From an uncultured Luteitalea sp. (GTDB lineage Bacteria > Acidobacteriota > Vicinamibacteria > Vicinamibacterales > Vicinamibacteraceae): a stretch of DNA of 64,000 bases. A program made the translations under genes and the position numbers. The stretch lies in NCBI GenBank assembly GCA_934541105.1, contig CAKTDA010000006.1, positions 124,001-188,000 of the forward strand. Direction: 5' to 3'. Below the pieces are notes generated by a model, which was not told the origin of the DNA, searched no databases, and was given only the letters and a program-made list of their open reading frames with translations. Shown piece after piece: positions 33,315 to 44,528 of the stretch; within the stretch, counting starts at the first letter, position 1, and each line of letters opens with the position of its first letter.

Positions 33315-35137
33315 CAGGCGGGGACCGCGAGGGGAGTGTCGACGGCGACCGTGTGCTCGAGCACCTCGGCCAGGGACGTGTCGCCCGCGAGCACCTTCGC
33401 CAGGGCGGCCTCGCGCAGCGTGCGCATGCCGTCCCTGTGTGCCTGCAGGCGGATCTCGGACACCGAGGCCCTGCGCATCACGAGGTCCTCGATGGCCGGC
33501 GAGATCTTCAGCACCTCGAAGATGCCGGTGCGCCCGCGGTAGCCGGCGCCGCCGCACGCATGGCAGCCGCGCGGCTCGCAGATCGTCGCGCGGCCGTGGT
33601 GGTGCAGGCGCTCGAACGACGCCGTGAGCGGATGGGTGCGCACGTCGATCTCGATCGGCGCCTTGCACTCGCGGCACAGCCGGCGTACGAGCCGCTGCGC
33701 GACCACGAGCCGGAGCGCCGACGCGACGATGAATGACTCGAGGCCCATGTTGAGGAGGCGCAGCACCGCACCCGCCGCGTCGTTGGTGTGCAGGCTCGAG
33801 AGCACCATGTGGCCGGTGAGCGCGGCCTTGAGCGCGATGTCGGCCGTCTCGGCGTCGCGCACCTCGCCCACCATGATCACGTCGGGGTCCTGCCGCAGGA
33901 AGCTGCGAAGCGCCATCGCGTAAGACAACTCCTCCGAATCGCACTGCACCTGCGTGACGCCGAGGATGCGCGACTCGACCGGGTCTTCCGCGGTGAGGAT
34001 GCATTCGTCCTCGGTGTTGAGGCGATCGAGCAGCGCGTACAGCGTCGAGCTCTTGCCGCTGCCGGTGGGACCCGTCACGAGCAGCAGGCCGTTTGGCAGG
34101 TCCGACGCCTCCTCGAGCAGCGTGCGCGTCTCGTCGTCCACACCGAGGTCGCCGAGGTCGCGGCGCTGGCGTGCGCGATCGAGCACGCGCATCACGACCT
34201 TCTCGCCCGAGATCGACGGCACCAGCGAGAAGCGGAGGTCGATGGGCCGGCCCCACACGAGGTCGTAGCCGATGCGCGCGTCGATTGGCGCGGTCGCCGC
34301 GCCCAGCGGCACGTCGGCCATGGCCTTCAGCCGGGCCGTGACGCCGAGAATCACCGACGGCGGCAGGTCGTGGAGCACGCGCAGCGCGCCATCGACGCGG
34401 GCCCGCACGCGCAGCCGCCCCTCGGCCGGCTCCACGTGGATGTCGCTGGCACCGGCCTCGACCGAGCGCACGATGATCTGGTGGACGAGGCGGATGATGA
34501 CCGGCTCGCGCGCAAGGAGTTCGAGCCCCTGCACGCCCTCGCCGAGCGTGTCGCGCGTGCGGTTGGCAAACGACGCCGCGTCATCCACGTACTGCTCGAA
34601 CGGGGCGGCGACGGCCGCCCCGTATGCCGATTCGGCGACCGTCAGCGACTCCGCGCCGGCATAGCGCGGCGCCTGGCCGTCGAGGTCCGACGCGTAGTGG
34701 CGCTGCAGCGCCGCCGTCAGCGCGGGCTCGGTCGCGAGCAGCGGCACGATCTGGCACCCCGACAGCGATTCGAGCGTGCGGCGGAAGCGCGCGTCGGTCG
34801 GGTTGAGCAGGCAGACGTGGATCCGGTTGACCTCCATCTGCGCCGGGAAGGCCAGCATCGACAGCCAGACCTGCGACGGCACGAGCGTGTTCACGCGCTC
34901 GAGGAAGTCCGGGTAGACCGTCATCAGCGACGGATCGACCGTCTTGATGCCGGTGATCTCCTCGAGCAGGAGGCGGACGACCTTGTCGGTCGTGAGGTTC
35001 AGCGCCAGCACCGCGCCGGCAAGCGTTCCCCCGCGCGACTGCTGGTACACGCGCGCCGTCTCGACGCGGGGTGCATCGAGCGCCTTGCTCGAGACGAGCA
35101 ACTCGCCGAGTCTCGCGTCGAGCTCGGCGTCGGTCAT
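33314..35137 (-). CDS. GspE/PilB-like secretion or pilus assembly ATPase
   Basis: The 607 residues contain an N-terminal GspE_N/MshEN-like region (about 1-160) and the hexameric ATPase. Walker A is GPTGSGKSS (near residue 367), the Asp box and Walker B are in DPDVIMVGEVRD, and the His box is LSSLHTND. The C-terminal zinc element is CRECKAP with GCHACGGAGYRGRTG, typical of PilB/GspE and not of TadA. It is thus a second, different assembly ATPase inside the Tad operon. The start overlaps the FHA gene stop as ATGA. A matching PilC/PilD set is not in the window. Confidence 0.93.
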   Translation of the reverse strand: MTDAELDARLGELLVSSKALDAPRVETARVYQQSRGGTLAGAVLALNLTTDKVVRLLLEEITGIKTVDPSLMTVYPDFLERVNTLVPSQVWLSMLAFPAQMEVNRIHVCLLNPTDARFRRTLESLSGCQIVPLLATEPALTAALQRHYASDLDGQAPRYAGAESLTVAESAYGAAVAAPFEQYVDDAASFANRTRDTLGEGVQGLELLAREPVIIRLVHQIIVRSVEAGASDIHVEPAEGRLRVRARVDGALRVLHDLPPSVILGVTARLKAMADVPLGAATAPIDARIGYDLVWGRPIDLRFSLVPSISGEKVVMRVLDRARQRRDLGDLGVDDETRTLLEEASDLPNGLLLVTGPTGSGKSSTLYALLDRLNTEDECILTAEDPVESRILGVTQVQCDSEELSYAMALRSFLRQDPDVIMVGEVRDAETADIALKAALTGHMVLSSLHTNDAAGAVLRLLNMGLESFIVASALRLVVAQRLVRRLCRECKAPIEIDVRTHPLTASFERLHHHGRATICEPRGCHACGGAGYRGRTGIFEVLKISPAIEDLVMRRASVSEIRLQAHRDGMRTLREAALAKVLAGDTSLAEVLEHTVAVDTPLAVPA

Positions 35138-36453
35138 TCGCCCCCCTTGAGGGCGGCAAGCCGTTCCCGGGCCGTCGCCTTGCGGGCGTCGCTGTCGGGC
35201 AGCCACTCCACGGCCCGCTGGTACCAGCCGATCGCGTCGCCGGGACGGCTGCGGGCGTCGAACTGCCTCGCCTTCCGGTAGGCGTCGTCGCCGGCGGCGG
35301 TCATCTTGTCGCGTGCGGCACCGGCCTGGTCCGACGCTCCCGCGCGCTCGTACGCCGCCACGGCCCGAGCCCAGTCGCCCTTTGCTTCGAGCGCCTGCGC
35401 GTCGGCAAGCGCCTTTTCACGCGCGGCCGCCTGGCCCTGGCGCGCCTCGGTGAGCCGTGCCGCCGCGTCGCGGAAGTTCGCCTGCTCCGCGACGACGGCC
35501 TCGAAGGCCCGCTGCGCGTCGGCGAACCGCCCCGCCGACAGCGCGCGCCGTCCCTCCTCGTACCGCGCCGCGAGTGCGGGTGATTCCTTCGGGGCCGCGG
35601 GTGCGCGCCGGGCCCTCGCCGTGCCTGCCTTCGTGGACCCCGGCCGCTCGGCGGGGACACCCGGCGGAAGCGCGGGACCCGTCACGGGAGTGGACGGGCC
35701 GGTCGCCGCGGGCACCGTGCCGCCGGCGGTCGTCGTGCCGTCCGCAGTCGTGGCGGCCGGCTCGCCCGTCCCGGCGGTCTCGGCTGGCTGGGTGGCGGGC
35801 GGTTCCGGCTCGGTCACGACCGGCGGCGGATTGGCAACGGGCGGCTCCTCCACCTGCTCGGCGACCTGCGGTGCGGCCTCGTCGGCGGCAAGCATGCGCC
35901 AGGCAAGCGCCGCGACCACGCCGAGCATCGCGACAAGGAACAGCACGAGGATGGCGGGATTGATGCCCTTGCGCGGCACCTTGGGACGCGCGGCCTGCCG
36001 CATCACGGGCGGCGGCGGCCCCGCTGGCACGGCAGGCGTCGCGCCCGACTTCGCGCCAGGCATCAGCAGCGTCTGATCCGGCGCGATCGGCACGTCCATC
36101 GTCGGTTCGATGTCGGCGGTCTGCACGCCGGCGGCCGCGGCAAATGGCGCAGCCTCGGTGGGCTGATCCTCGAACGACAGCTTGTAGTCGCCAAACAGGA
36201 CCTCGTGCCCGTGCTCGAGCACCAGCCGGTTGACGCGCTGCCCGTCCCGCCAGCTGCCGTTCTGGCTGTTCAGGTCGATGAACACCCAGCGCCCGTTCTC
36301 CTCGCGGAGCTCGGCGTGGAAGCGCGACACCGACTTGCGCGGGTCGAGCAGCGTGACGTCGTTGGTCTCGGATCGCCCGATCCGCCAGTCACGGTGTCCG
36401 GGGTCGAACTCGCTCTCGATGGCGCCATCGCGCCAGATGATCACCTTTGGCAT
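35134..36453 (-). CDS. FHA-domain membrane protein with C-terminal helical repeats
   Basis: The 439 residues contain an FHA domain (about 1-95) with WRIGRSETNDV, SVSRFHAEL and LNSQNGSW, the phospho-Thr-binding loops. One membrane helix follows near residues 160-185 (AILVLFLVAMLGVVAALAWR), then a long Pro/Thr/Ala-rich linker. The C-terminal part (about 320-435) looks like TPR-type helices (RFADAQRAFEAVVAEQ, ARAVAAYERAG, AIGWYQRAVEWLP). The FHA domain would face the cytoplasm and the repeats the periplasm. It is the third FHA protein of the operon and overlaps the ATPase gene by 4 bases. Confidence 0.88.
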   Translation of the reverse strand: MPKVIIWRDGAIESEFDPGHRDWRIGRSETNDVTLLDPRKSVSRFHAELREENGRWVFIDLNSQNGSWRDGQRVNRLVLEHGHEVLFGDYKLSFEDQPTEAAPFAAAAGVQTADIEPTMDVPIAPDQTLLMPGAKSGATPAVPAGPPPPVMRQAARPKVPRKGINPAILVLFLVAMLGVVAALAWRMLAADEAAPQVAEQVEEPPVANPPPVVTEPEPPATQPAETAGTGEPAATTADGTTTAGGTVPAATGPSTPVTGPALPPGVPAERPGSTKAGTARARRAPAAPKESPALAARYEEGRRALSAGRFADAQRAFEAVVAEQANFRDAAARLTEARQGQAAAREKALADAQALEAKGDWARAVAAYERAGASDQAGAARDKMTAAGDDAYRKARQFDARSRPGDAIGWYQRAVEWLPDSDARKATARERLAALKGGE

Positions 36454-36469
36454 CTCGGGGCTCCGTGGG

Positions 36470-37375
36470 CTACTGCGCCACGCGCTTTCGCAGGCGGGCG
36501 GCTTCGGTCCGTGCGTTGGCGTGCAACGCCTCGGTGCCAAGCGTCAGGGCCTGGACCTGTTCCCACTGCCCGGCTGCTTCCTCGAACTTCATCTCGTCCT
36601 CGGCGCGGCGCGCGGCAGATTCGTAACTGCGCAGGCGCACCTCGCGTTCGGCAATGACGCGCAACAGCAGCCGACGTGACGGCTCGTGGGTCTCGTCGCG
36701 CAGCAACGCCCCGTGCAGCAGCCGGTAGGCGTCGAGCAGCCGACCATTCCTGTGGGACAACTGGGCCTCATCGTACAGCCAGTCCACGGGCCGATCCTTT
36801 GCCGTGAGCGCGCGCTTCTCGATGGCCTGCGCCTGCGGCGAGTCGAACGGCGTGATCGGCGTGTCGGGGTCGGCCATGAGCCGGGGTCGCGCCGCCTGCG
36901 CCTGGCTCGACGGCACGGCCGCCGACGGCGCGAGCAGGAAGACGTACACGGCGCCGAGCCCCACTCCCATCACCAGCATCGTCAGCAACGCGACGAGCGC
37001 CAGCTTCAGCGACTTGTTGCCGCTGACCGTTCCCGGTGTGGCAGCCGGCGAGGTCGCCGACGGCTGGCCGTCGGACTCGAACACGAGGCGCTGGTCGCCA
37101 ATCTCGATCACGTCGCCGTGCGACAACTGCGCGGCGTGCACCGTGAGGCCGTTCACGATCAGGCCGTTGGCGCTGTCCTGGTCCTCGATGCGCATGCCGC
37201 GCGGCGTCCAGGACAGCAACGCATGCCGCTTCGACACGAACTGCGACGGCAGGACGATGGTGTTGCCGGCATCGCGGCCGAGGGTCACCGTGCGCCCCGG
37301 TTCGAGCGCATACACGGCTTCCTCGCCGTCGGGACGGGAGAGCACGAGGCGGGCGGACGCGCGGTCGGCGGACAT
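36470..37375 (-). CDS. FHA-domain single-pass membrane protein
   Basis: The 301 residues carry an FHA domain (about 10-100) with VTLGRDAGNTIVLP, FVSKRHALLSW and DSANGLIVNG. One membrane helix follows (about 123-148, LALVALLTMLVMGVGLGAVYVF), then an extracytoplasmic helical domain rich in Arg/Glu (about 195-300), which resembles coiled coil or TPR. It is the second of three FHA proteins in a row. The target phosphoprotein is unknown; the kinases upstream are the obvious candidates. Confidence 0.88.
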   Translation of the reverse strand: MSADRASARLVLSRPDGEEAVYALEPGRTVTLGRDAGNTIVLPSQFVSKRHALLSWTPRGMRIEDQDSANGLIVNGLTVHAAQLSHGDVIEIGDQRLVFESDGQPSATSPAATPGTVSGNKSLKLALVALLTMLVMGVGLGAVYVFLLAPSAAVPSSQAQAARPRLMADPDTPITPFDSPQAQAIEKRALTAKDRPVDWLYDEAQLSHRNGRLLDAYRLLHGALLRDETHEPSRRLLLRVIAEREVRLRSYESAARRAEDEMKFEEAAGQWEQVQALTLGTEALHANARTEAARLRKRVAQ

Positions 37376-37391
37376 GGGCTGGCGTTTCCCT

Positions 37392-39257
37392 TCAGTTGGT
37401 CTCGAGTTCGACGCGCACGTGGGTCGAGGCCTCGCGACGCAGCGTCACGGGCGGGCGATCGGCGACGGGCACCACGACGTGAGCACCGGCCGCCATGCCG
37501 AGCGCGCCGAGCCCCTGCACGACGGCATTGCACACGGGGCCTGGCTCGAGCACGTCGAGCAGGTGCCGGCCCGAGGCCGACGCCCAGTCCCGCACGCCAT
37601 CGCCGGGCGCGTGCGCGCTCGTCGCGACGACCGACAGCGACGGCGTGGCCTCGATCCAGGCCGGACCGACCGGTTCCGGCGGTGCCTGCGGTTCGATCGC
37701 GGCCACCGACCCCGAACCTGTCGCGGCACCTCCCTGCGTCGTCGCGCCTCCCACGTGGCGGCGATGCTCGAGCAGGTACGAGACGATGCCGGGCAGCCGC
37801 TCGATGCCGGGTAACAGCCGGCTGTCCATCACCTTCGGGTTCGCACCCGAGACGGCAAGCTCGACCTGTCGCGTGAAGTGCTGCATGGACGACGCCGTCT
37901 GCCGGCGAATCAGCATGGCTGCAAGCATCGCAAGCCCCAGCGTGGCGATGAGGCCCACGACGACGGCAATGCCGTTCTCACCGGCGCTCGGCGGCACGTA
38001 GCGGACCCACGCGAGATACCGCTGGCTGCCCGGCGACACGGGCACGAACGCGTCGGCGGCGCTGCCGGTGACGGTCACGGTTGCCGCCGTGAGGTTCTTC
38101 CACTCGGCTCCCACGACAGGCAGGGCATCGAACGAACGCCCGAGCAGCCGTGTGGGCGCCATGACGCGCCCCGTGCCTGCGTGCAGCACGAGGACGCTCT
38201 CGACGCCAGGCTGCGCGAGGACGTCGGCAATCACGGCTTCGTCCACGGCGCCGTCGGCACGGACCGCGCTTGCGGCCCACCCGCCGAGCGTTCGGACCTG
38301 CCGTCGTGACAACTGGTCGACGGCCGTCGACGCGGTGGACATCAACGGCAGCGCGCCGAGCAGGACGCCGAGTCCCCCGAGCCCGACACAGACGAGGAGC
38401 ACGAGGCCAGCCCACGAGAAGCGGGTGCCCGACATGGCCGGAACGGACGGACCGGCAGCGGCAACCGCGCCTGCCGCCGGACTGGCACCCGCGGCGGTGG
38501 ATGCGGGCGCTGCAGTCGCGGCCTGTACCGCGGACGACGCAGCCGGCGGAGTCGGTGCCGGTGGAGGCGGTGCAGGCGCGGCAGCCCGCGCGGCCCGGTC
38601 CCCGGATGAAGGCGCGGGTGCAGCCACAGGCGGCGGCGGAATCGGTGCCGCTGCCGACACGGGGCCTGCCGCTGCCGGAGGCGCGTCCGCACGTGCGGCA
38701 CCGGACGCTTCAGGCGGCAGTGGACGCGGGATCACGGCCGTGCGGTCGCCGGTGTCGTGCGACGGGGCGGGCGACGAGGGAGGCGATGCCTTGCGGGCCG
38801 CGGCCACGGGGCCGGGCAGCACGGCGGTGCGGTCCTCGACGGGCACCGGTGCGGGTGACGGCGGCACGTCGTCCACCGCGTCGGGTGCGACCGGAAAAGC
38901 CGATGGAATGGGCAGCACGGCCGTCCGGTCACTCGTCACCGGCGCGGGCGCCGGCGCCGCGGTGGCCACGAGGGTTTCCTCGAACCGCACGCGCAGGTCG
39001 CCAATCGTCACCACGTCGCCCGGCGACAGGTCCGCGCCGGCGACCTTGCGTCCGTTCACGAGCAGGCCGTTGCGGCTGCCGAGGTCGGCGACACGCGGCA
39101 CCGGCCCCGTCGCATCGAACTCGGCGTGGCGCCTCGAGATCTTCGAGTCGGCGACGCTGATGTCGCATTCGGGCGCGCGGCCCACGGTGAGCCGCCCGAC
39201 GAAGAGCAGCTCGCGCTCGCCCTCGGGGGCCTGGACGATGAGACGACGCGTGCGCAC
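37392..39257 (-). CDS. Large FHA-domain membrane protein with sensor-like extracytoplasmic region
   Basis: The 621 residues start at a GTG with GAGG 8 bases upstream. The FHA domain (about 1-85) has VGRAPECDISVADS, KISRRHAEF and LGSRNGLLVNG. A very long Pro/Ala-rich linker (about 95-270) follows, then a membrane helix (about 285-306, WAGLVLLVCVGLGGLGVLL), an extracytoplasmic domain of about 120 residues, and a second helix (about 425-445). The middle domain is placed like a Cache-type sensor (two flanking helices), but I cannot confirm a family. A Pro-rich cytoplasmic tail ends the protein. Confidence 0.82.
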   Translation of the reverse strand: MRTRRLIVQAPEGERELLFVGRLTVGRAPECDISVADSKISRRHAEFDATGPVPRVADLGSRNGLLVNGRKVAGADLSPGDVVTIGDLRVRFEETLVATAAPAPAPVTSDRTAVLPIPSAFPVAPDAVDDVPPSPAPVPVEDRTAVLPGPVAAARKASPPSSPAPSHDTGDRTAVIPRPLPPEASGAARADAPPAAAGPVSAAAPIPPPPVAAPAPSSGDRAARAAAPAPPPPAPTPPAASSAVQAATAAPASTAAGASPAAGAVAAAGPSVPAMSGTRFSWAGLVLLVCVGLGGLGVLLGALPLMSTASTAVDQLSRRQVRTLGGWAASAVRADGAVDEAVIADVLAQPGVESVLVLHAGTGRVMAPTRLLGRSFDALPVVGAEWKNLTAATVTVTGSAADAFVPVSPGSQRYLAWVRYVPPSAGENGIAVVVGLIATLGLAMLAAMLIRRQTASSMQHFTRQVELAVSGANPKVMDSRLLPGIERLPGIVSYLLEHRRHVGGATTQGGAATGSGSVAAIEPQAPPEPVGPAWIEATPSLSVVATSAHAPGDGVRDWASASGRHLLDVLEPGPVCNAVVQGLGALGMAAGAHVVVPVADRPPVTLRREASTHVRVELETN

Positions 39258-39267
39258 GGAGACGGCC

Positions 39268-40149
39268 TCAGAAGTCCTGGTAGATGAACTTCAGCACGAC
39301 GGGTGCGATCACCACGAGCAGCACCGCCGGGAAGATGAAGAACAGCATCGGGAAGATGATCTTCTGCGTCGCCTGGGCGCCGGCCTTCTCGGCGCGCTGG
39401 AAACGCTCGGACCGGAGGAACGCGGCCTGCGACTTCAGGACGTCGCCAATCGAGGCGCCGAGCATGTCGGCCTGCACGAGCGTGGACACGAACGACGACA
39501 AGGCGGGAATCTCGAGGCGCGTCGCCATCGCGCGCAGCGCATCGGACCGGGTCGTGCCGAGGCGGATGTCGTTCAGCACCGCGGTGAGTTCGTCGCGCAG
39601 CGGGCCGCTGAGCCCCCGCTTCACGAGTCGCTCGAGCGCGATGAGGAACTCAAGGCCGGCTTCGACCGAGAGCGACAGGACGTCAACGGCGCCAGGCAGG
39701 GCGCGCACGAGCTGGCGCTCACGGGCACGCCGGCTGTTGTTGAGCATCATGTCGGGAATGAAGAAGGCACCGGCGGCGGCGAGCATGAAGAAGGCCGGGT
39801 TGCGGAACAGCGCGAAGAGCACCGAGGCGCCGAGCGGCACGAACAGCGCCGAGAGGATCTTCAGCGCGAACAGGTGATCGACTGTGAACGACTCGCCCCA
39901 GCCGGATCGGGCGATGGTCCAGGCGGCGCGCGCACGATAGCGCGGCCAGCGGCTGCCCGAGGCGGGACCGGAAAGGACCTGCACGATCGGGAAGAACACC
40001 TTGACGAGAGCCGGCGCGCCCTCCGGCACGTCCGAGGGCGCCGCGTGCTCGCCGGCGCGGCGGGTCGGGCGTGCCGACGGCGTGCCGAACAGCAGCACGA
40101 TCGCGGCAAAGCCGCTGAGCAACCCGAGAATCAGTACGATCGTCAGCAT
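39268..40149 (-). CDS. tadC: Tad pilus inner-membrane protein TadC (type II secretion F family)
   Basis: This 293-residue protein has a GspF/TadC domain with helices near residues 1-18, 105-130 and 262-287. The core motif LPGAVDVLSLSVEAGLEFLIAL and the GxxL/EhxxGxxR-like VLNDIRLGTTRSDALRAMA match the family. With TadB it forms the inner-membrane platform worked by TadA. It lies 10 bases upstream of the first FHA gene. The family usually comes directly after TadB, but here a prepilin-like gene is inserted. Confidence 0.93.
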   Translation of the reverse strand: MLTIVLILGLLSGFAAIVLLFGTPSARPTRRAGEHAAPSDVPEGAPALVKVFFPIVQVLSGPASGSRWPRYRARAAWTIARSGWGESFTVDHLFALKILSALFVPLGASVLFALFRNPAFFMLAAAGAFFIPDMMLNNSRRARERQLVRALPGAVDVLSLSVEAGLEFLIALERLVKRGLSGPLRDELTAVLNDIRLGTTRSDALRAMATRLEIPALSSFVSTLVQADMLGASIGDVLKSQAAFLRSERFQRAEKAGAQATQKIIFPMLFFIFPAVLLVVIAPVVLKFIYQDF

Positions 40150-40161
40150 CCGTTCCCGCTC

Positions 40162-40374
40162 CTACTGCGCACCCGTCGCTTCACAGTCGTCGGTCCGCAC
40201 GCAGTCGGCCACGTCCTGCATCGTCTTCTGCCACGGCTGGTACATCCACAACAGCACGAGAATGCCGATGGCCGTCATGATGCCGGCGATCATCAGGTAC
40301 TCGGTCGTCGTCTGCCCCGACTCCCGGGTCCCGAATCCCGACTCCCGGGCCGCGGTGCGGGCGGTGCCCGTCAT
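40162..40374 (-). CDS. Flp/Tad prepilin-like small protein
   Basis: The 70 residues contain a short leader, then GQTTTEYLMIAGIMTAIGIL, the class IVb prepilin pattern with cleavage after Gly and Glu at +5. The hydrophobic helix is followed by a short polar tail with two Cys residues. The leader contains RESGFGTRESG, encoded by a GGGATTCGGGA-like repeat. The start overlaps the tadB stop as ATGA. It lies between tadB and tadC, an unusual site for a pilin. Confidence 0.85.
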   Translation of the reverse strand: MTGTARTAARESGFGTRESGQTTTEYLMIAGIMTAIGILVLLWMYQPWQKTMQDVADCVRTDDCEATGAQ

Positions 40375-41242
40375 ACGTCCACCTGCACGAGCTTCAGCAT
40401 GAGGAAGAAGCCGAGCGCATCGAGCCCCGCAACCACGATCAGCACGAACCAGCCGATGAACGTGTTGAACAGCGGCGCGGTGTAGGTGGGATCGATGATC
40501 GTGAAGAGCACGAGCATCCCCGGCGGCATCAGGCACATGACGAAGCCCTGGGTCATGCCCTGGGCAGTCATGGACTTGATCTTCCCCGACACCTTCTTGC
40601 GTTCGATGATCGTGTTGGCGACCACGTCGAACGTCTCGCTCAGGTTCCCGCCCGTCTCGCGCAGCGTGAGGATCGAATCGACGACGATCCGCACATCCTC
40701 GAGCGGCACGCGCTCGGCAAAGCGCCGCAGCGCGTCGTCCATCAGCCGGCCGAGGTGAATCTCCTTGATCACGCGCGCGAGTTCGTCGGCAATCGGCGCC
40801 TTCGTCTCGCGCACCGCCAGCTCGAGGGCCTGCTGCAGGCTGAGGCCGGCCTTGAGGCCGTTGGACATGAGCCGCAGGGCGTCCACGAGCTGGTCGTCGA
40901 TGCGATCGAGCCGCTGGCGGCGGCGCCAGATCACGAAGAAGCGCGGGATGAAGAAGCCGAGCGCGCAGAAGAACACCGCGAAGAAGATGCGGCTCGCGAG
41001 CGCGTTGCCGAAGAGGAACCCGAGGAGCGCGCCGCCGAGCGTGAGCACGGTGATGAACTGCCGCGCGCGCTCGACGGTGATGGCCTCGAACATCGCGTCG
41101 AACTCGTCGACGATCCATGACGCGTACGTCTCGGTCCGGGCGCGCCACCATGCGCTGATGCTCTCGCCGCCGTTGAGCACCAGCAGGACGGTCGCCGCGA
41201 ACAGCAGGCCGAATCCGCCGATCTTTGCCAGGACGATCGTGG

Positions 41243-41246
<4 letters not shown>
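40371..41246 (-). CDS. tadB: Tad pilus inner-membrane protein TadB (type II secretion F family)
   Basis: The 291 residues include four helices and the GspF domain (about 130-265). The sequence QLVDALRLMSNGLKAGLSLQ is the family core. TadB and TadC form the platform on which the TadA motor acts. The start codon overlaps the stop of the TadZ-TadA fusion as ATGA, so motor and platform are translationally coupled. Confidence 0.94.
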
Positions 41247-43303
<2,057 letters not shown>

Positions 43304-43307
43304 GGCG

Positions 43308-44510
43308 TCAGCGCGGCGGCGGGCCGGTCGTCAGGGCCGGACGGAAGACGACGAGAATCTGCGTCTTCTTGGACTTGTAGTTCGACGACCCGAACAGCGA
43401 GCCGAACACGGGCACGTACCGCATCGCAGTGGTCCCGCTCGCCCCGGGCACGCGGCCGGCGGTATCGGTGCCGCGACGCATCTTCCCTGCCGCCGTCATG
43501 CCGCCCGCAATGGCGGGTGCGGCAAGCAGGTCGTTGCCCGAGACGGCAAACGGCACGCCCTCGACGGTGCCGAACGAGTACCGCGAGCGGCGCCACACGT
43601 CGGGATCGTAGAGGTTGTAGTCGAGCGGCACGTTCGTCTCGACCTCGACCGAGGTGACGAGCCCCCGCTGGCCGTCGCGCGGGCGCACCGTGAGGCGGAT
43701 CCCCGTGTCCTGCAGGTTCTTGTCGTTCTTGTTCTTCGGGTCGACGCTCGGCCCGCCGATGAAGACCTCGCCCTCGCCGCCGACGGGCGCCGTGACCTTG
43801 CCCTTGTAGAGGCTGCGTCCCGACGGCTCCACGCCGCGGCCGTACTCGCCGGTCTTGAACTGCGAGCTCGCCTCGAACAACTCGAGTTCGTACTCGACGA
43901 TGGCCGCCCCGTCCTCGACCTCGCCTGACGTCACCGTGCCGCCCGTGCCTGCACCCGTGCCGCCAGTCGTCGTGCCGGTCCCGCCCGCCGTCCGGCTGCC
44001 CGGGCGGGGCGCGACGGTCACCGTGGACTGCACGCGCGCGACGCGCGCGATGCCGGTCAGCGCGTTCAGTTCGTCCTGCGACGCCACCGTGCCTGTCAGC
44101 AGCACCTGGCCGCCGAGCCGCGTCATCGAGACGTTCGGGTACTGCTGGAGCAGGGCCTTGAGGTCGCGCTCCATGGACTCCGCTTCGCGCGTGGTCACGA
44201 TGAGCGTGATCTCGTGGCGCAGGACCTTCTTCTGGTCCCAGATGTTGAGGGTCGTGCGGCCTTCGCGCTTGCCGCGCAGCATCAGCTGCTTGCGGCCGCC
44301 GACCGGCTCGTAGCCCGCGGTCACCGGCGAGCCGAGCACGATGTCGCCCATCGCGTAACCCGGCGACCACGTCGTGACCTCGTTGACGTAGATCGTGAGG
44401 TCTTCACGCGTCGCCTGCGCCATGCCGGGCAGGGCGCCGGCCACGAGCAGCGCCGCAGCCACGAGGACGCGCGACGCCAGGGTGGAGAACGTACGGGGGA
44501 GGGTATGCAT
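43308..44510 (-). CDS. rcpA: Tad pilus secretin (RcpA/CpaC type), short
   Basis: The 400 residues start with a signal peptide (about 1-31). An N-terminal pilus-secretin domain (about 35-110, with YVNEVTTWSPGYAMGDIVLG) is followed by a BON-like domain (about 110-168, VLLTGTVASQDELNAL), a Gly/Thr-rich linker (about 172-200) and the secretin core. The core ends in VPVFGSLFGSSNYKSKKTQILVVFRP, the family's conserved motif. It is shorter than typical CpaC. It forms the outer-membrane pore. The gene lies 4 bases before the TadZ-TadA fusion. Confidence 0.9.
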   Translation of the reverse strand: MHTLPRTFSTLASRVLVAAALLVAGALPGMAQATREDLTIYVNEVTTWSPGYAMGDIVLGSPVTAGYEPVGGRKQLMLRGKREGRTTLNIWDQKKVLRHEITLIVTTREAESMERDLKALLQQYPNVSMTRLGGQVLLTGTVASQDELNALTGIARVARVQSTVTVAPRPGSRTAGGTGTTTGGTGAGTGGTVTSGEVEDGAAIVEYELELFEASSQFKTGEYGRGVEPSGRSLYKGKVTAPVGGEGEVFIGGPSVDPKNKNDKNLQDTGIRLTVRPRDGQRGLVTSVEVETNVPLDYNLYDPDVWRRSRYSFGTVEGVPFAVSGNDLLAAPAIAGGMTAAGKMRRGTDTAGRVPGASGTTAMRYVPVFGSLFGSSNYKSKKTQILVVFRPALTTGPPPR

Positions 44511-44528
44511 GCTGGCCTCCGGTGTGCC

